A stretch of DNA of 64,000 nt from Granulicella arctica. GTDB lineage: Bacteria; Acidobacteriota; Terriglobia; Terriglobales; Acidobacteriaceae. This document shows, piece after piece, positions 63,686-64,000 of this stretch. The position numbers and the translations under genes were made by a program. The stretch covers positions 1,798,001 to 1,862,000 of the forward strand of contig NZ_JAGTUT010000001.1 of the NCBI RefSeq assembly GCF_025685605.1, given 5' to 3'. Each line of letters begins with the position of its first letter. Positions within the stretch are counted from its first letter, which is position 1. The notes under the pieces were generated by a model. The model was not told the DNA's origin and ran no database searches. It saw only the letters and a list, made by a program, of their open reading frames with translations.

Positions 63686-64000
63686 CAAATTACTAAAGGA
63701 CCGTATGCCCCACTTATACGCTTAGCAATGAAACTTTGGTAACATCGCCAAAATGTATGGCTGCAGTAGTTGGTGAGTTATGAGCTGAAAAGAATTTCCC
63801 TGTTTCTTCTCATTACAACCTACCGCGATCAAGGGCCGTTTAGCCTTCGCAGAAAAGTCCGAGTGCGGACAGTAAACCTACGTTATTAGGTGATCCCGAT
63901 ATCCAACTGAGGTATGCGGCAGACTTACCAGACGCGACTTACGTCCTTACTCAGCTTCCACCTCTAGCTGGTTCGTTTGACACCGGCAACGACAGCATCT
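63686..64000. other. Right-end stretch without a supported gene
   Basis: This 315-base AT-richer stretch has no gene I can support. A forward frame is open from about 63840 to the window edge but has no ATG and no familiar motif. A minus-strand gene entering from the right cannot be excluded. Confidence 0.4.

Noticed and set aside
63840..64000. Open forward frame to the window edge
   Set aside because: No ATG, no ribosome site and no familiar motif; an open frame of this length is expected by chance.

Overview
The window reads as a high-G+C, gene-dense bacterial chromosome segment, most likely from an acidobacterium of the Terriglobia group (Granulicella, Terriglobus or Edaphobacter type). 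This rests on family composition: a large Oar-like TonB-dependent receptor with an N-terminal carboxypeptidase-regulatory domain, three CRTAC1-type FG-GAP/ASPIC proteins, an NHL plus Ig-like exported giant, a PKnB-TPR kinase paired with an ECF sigma factor, and many exported glycosidases. No rRNA, tRNA, CRISPR array, transposase or phage gene was recognised.

Layout. 1-2.6 kb: the 3' end of a GT4 glycosyltransferase and a GH13-like protein that has lost its catalytic residues. 2.7-7.6 kb: a GGTAACC-rich intergenic array, an NHL/Ig-repeat surface protein and an abutting beta-barrel gene. 7.7-11.7 kb: a TPR protein, a GntR-HTH/LacI-type regulator with a candidate operator, and a sugar MFS transporter. 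11.8-14.2 kb: an island of lower G+C holding a GHKL-ATPase fused to a Shedu-like nuclease domain, followed by a decayed DoxX-like gene. 14.2-17.5 kb: an NlpC/P60-like protein, a small Cys/His-motif protein and a sugar dehydrogenase-cytochrome c fusion. 17.6-29.3 kb: a sugar-degradation block (CRTAC1, GH13 alpha-glucosidase, GH37 trehalase, debranching-like glycosidase, TPR protein, GH130). 29.4-37.9 kb: TonB receptor, two CRTAC1 genes and RlpA.

38.1-48.8 kb is the most unusual part. A tight run encodes an MBOAT acyltransferase, two exported SGNH hydrolases, an acyl carrier protein and a KAS III-like enzyme with Ser in place of the catalytic Cys. A GH1-like enzyme and an acyl-CoA dehydrogenase/NodS-like methyltransferase fusion follow, then a convergent glycosyltransferase and PIG-L deacetylase pair. 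The first five genes copy the logic of the Dlt system (MBOAT + carrier protein + SGNH) with a KAS-III-like protein where DltA would be. I propose an acyl-decoration pathway for an extracellular glycan or glycolipid.

49.0-64.0 kb: a glycosyltransferase/UDP-galactopyranose mutase fusion, an alditol-oxidase-like flavoprotein, topoisomerase IB, an M28 peptidase and amidase pair, two exported or small unknown proteins, the Ser/Thr kinase and its ECF sigma factor, and a G+C-poor end with one possible very small membrane peptide. All functional calls come from reading translated sequence and motifs; no database search was run.
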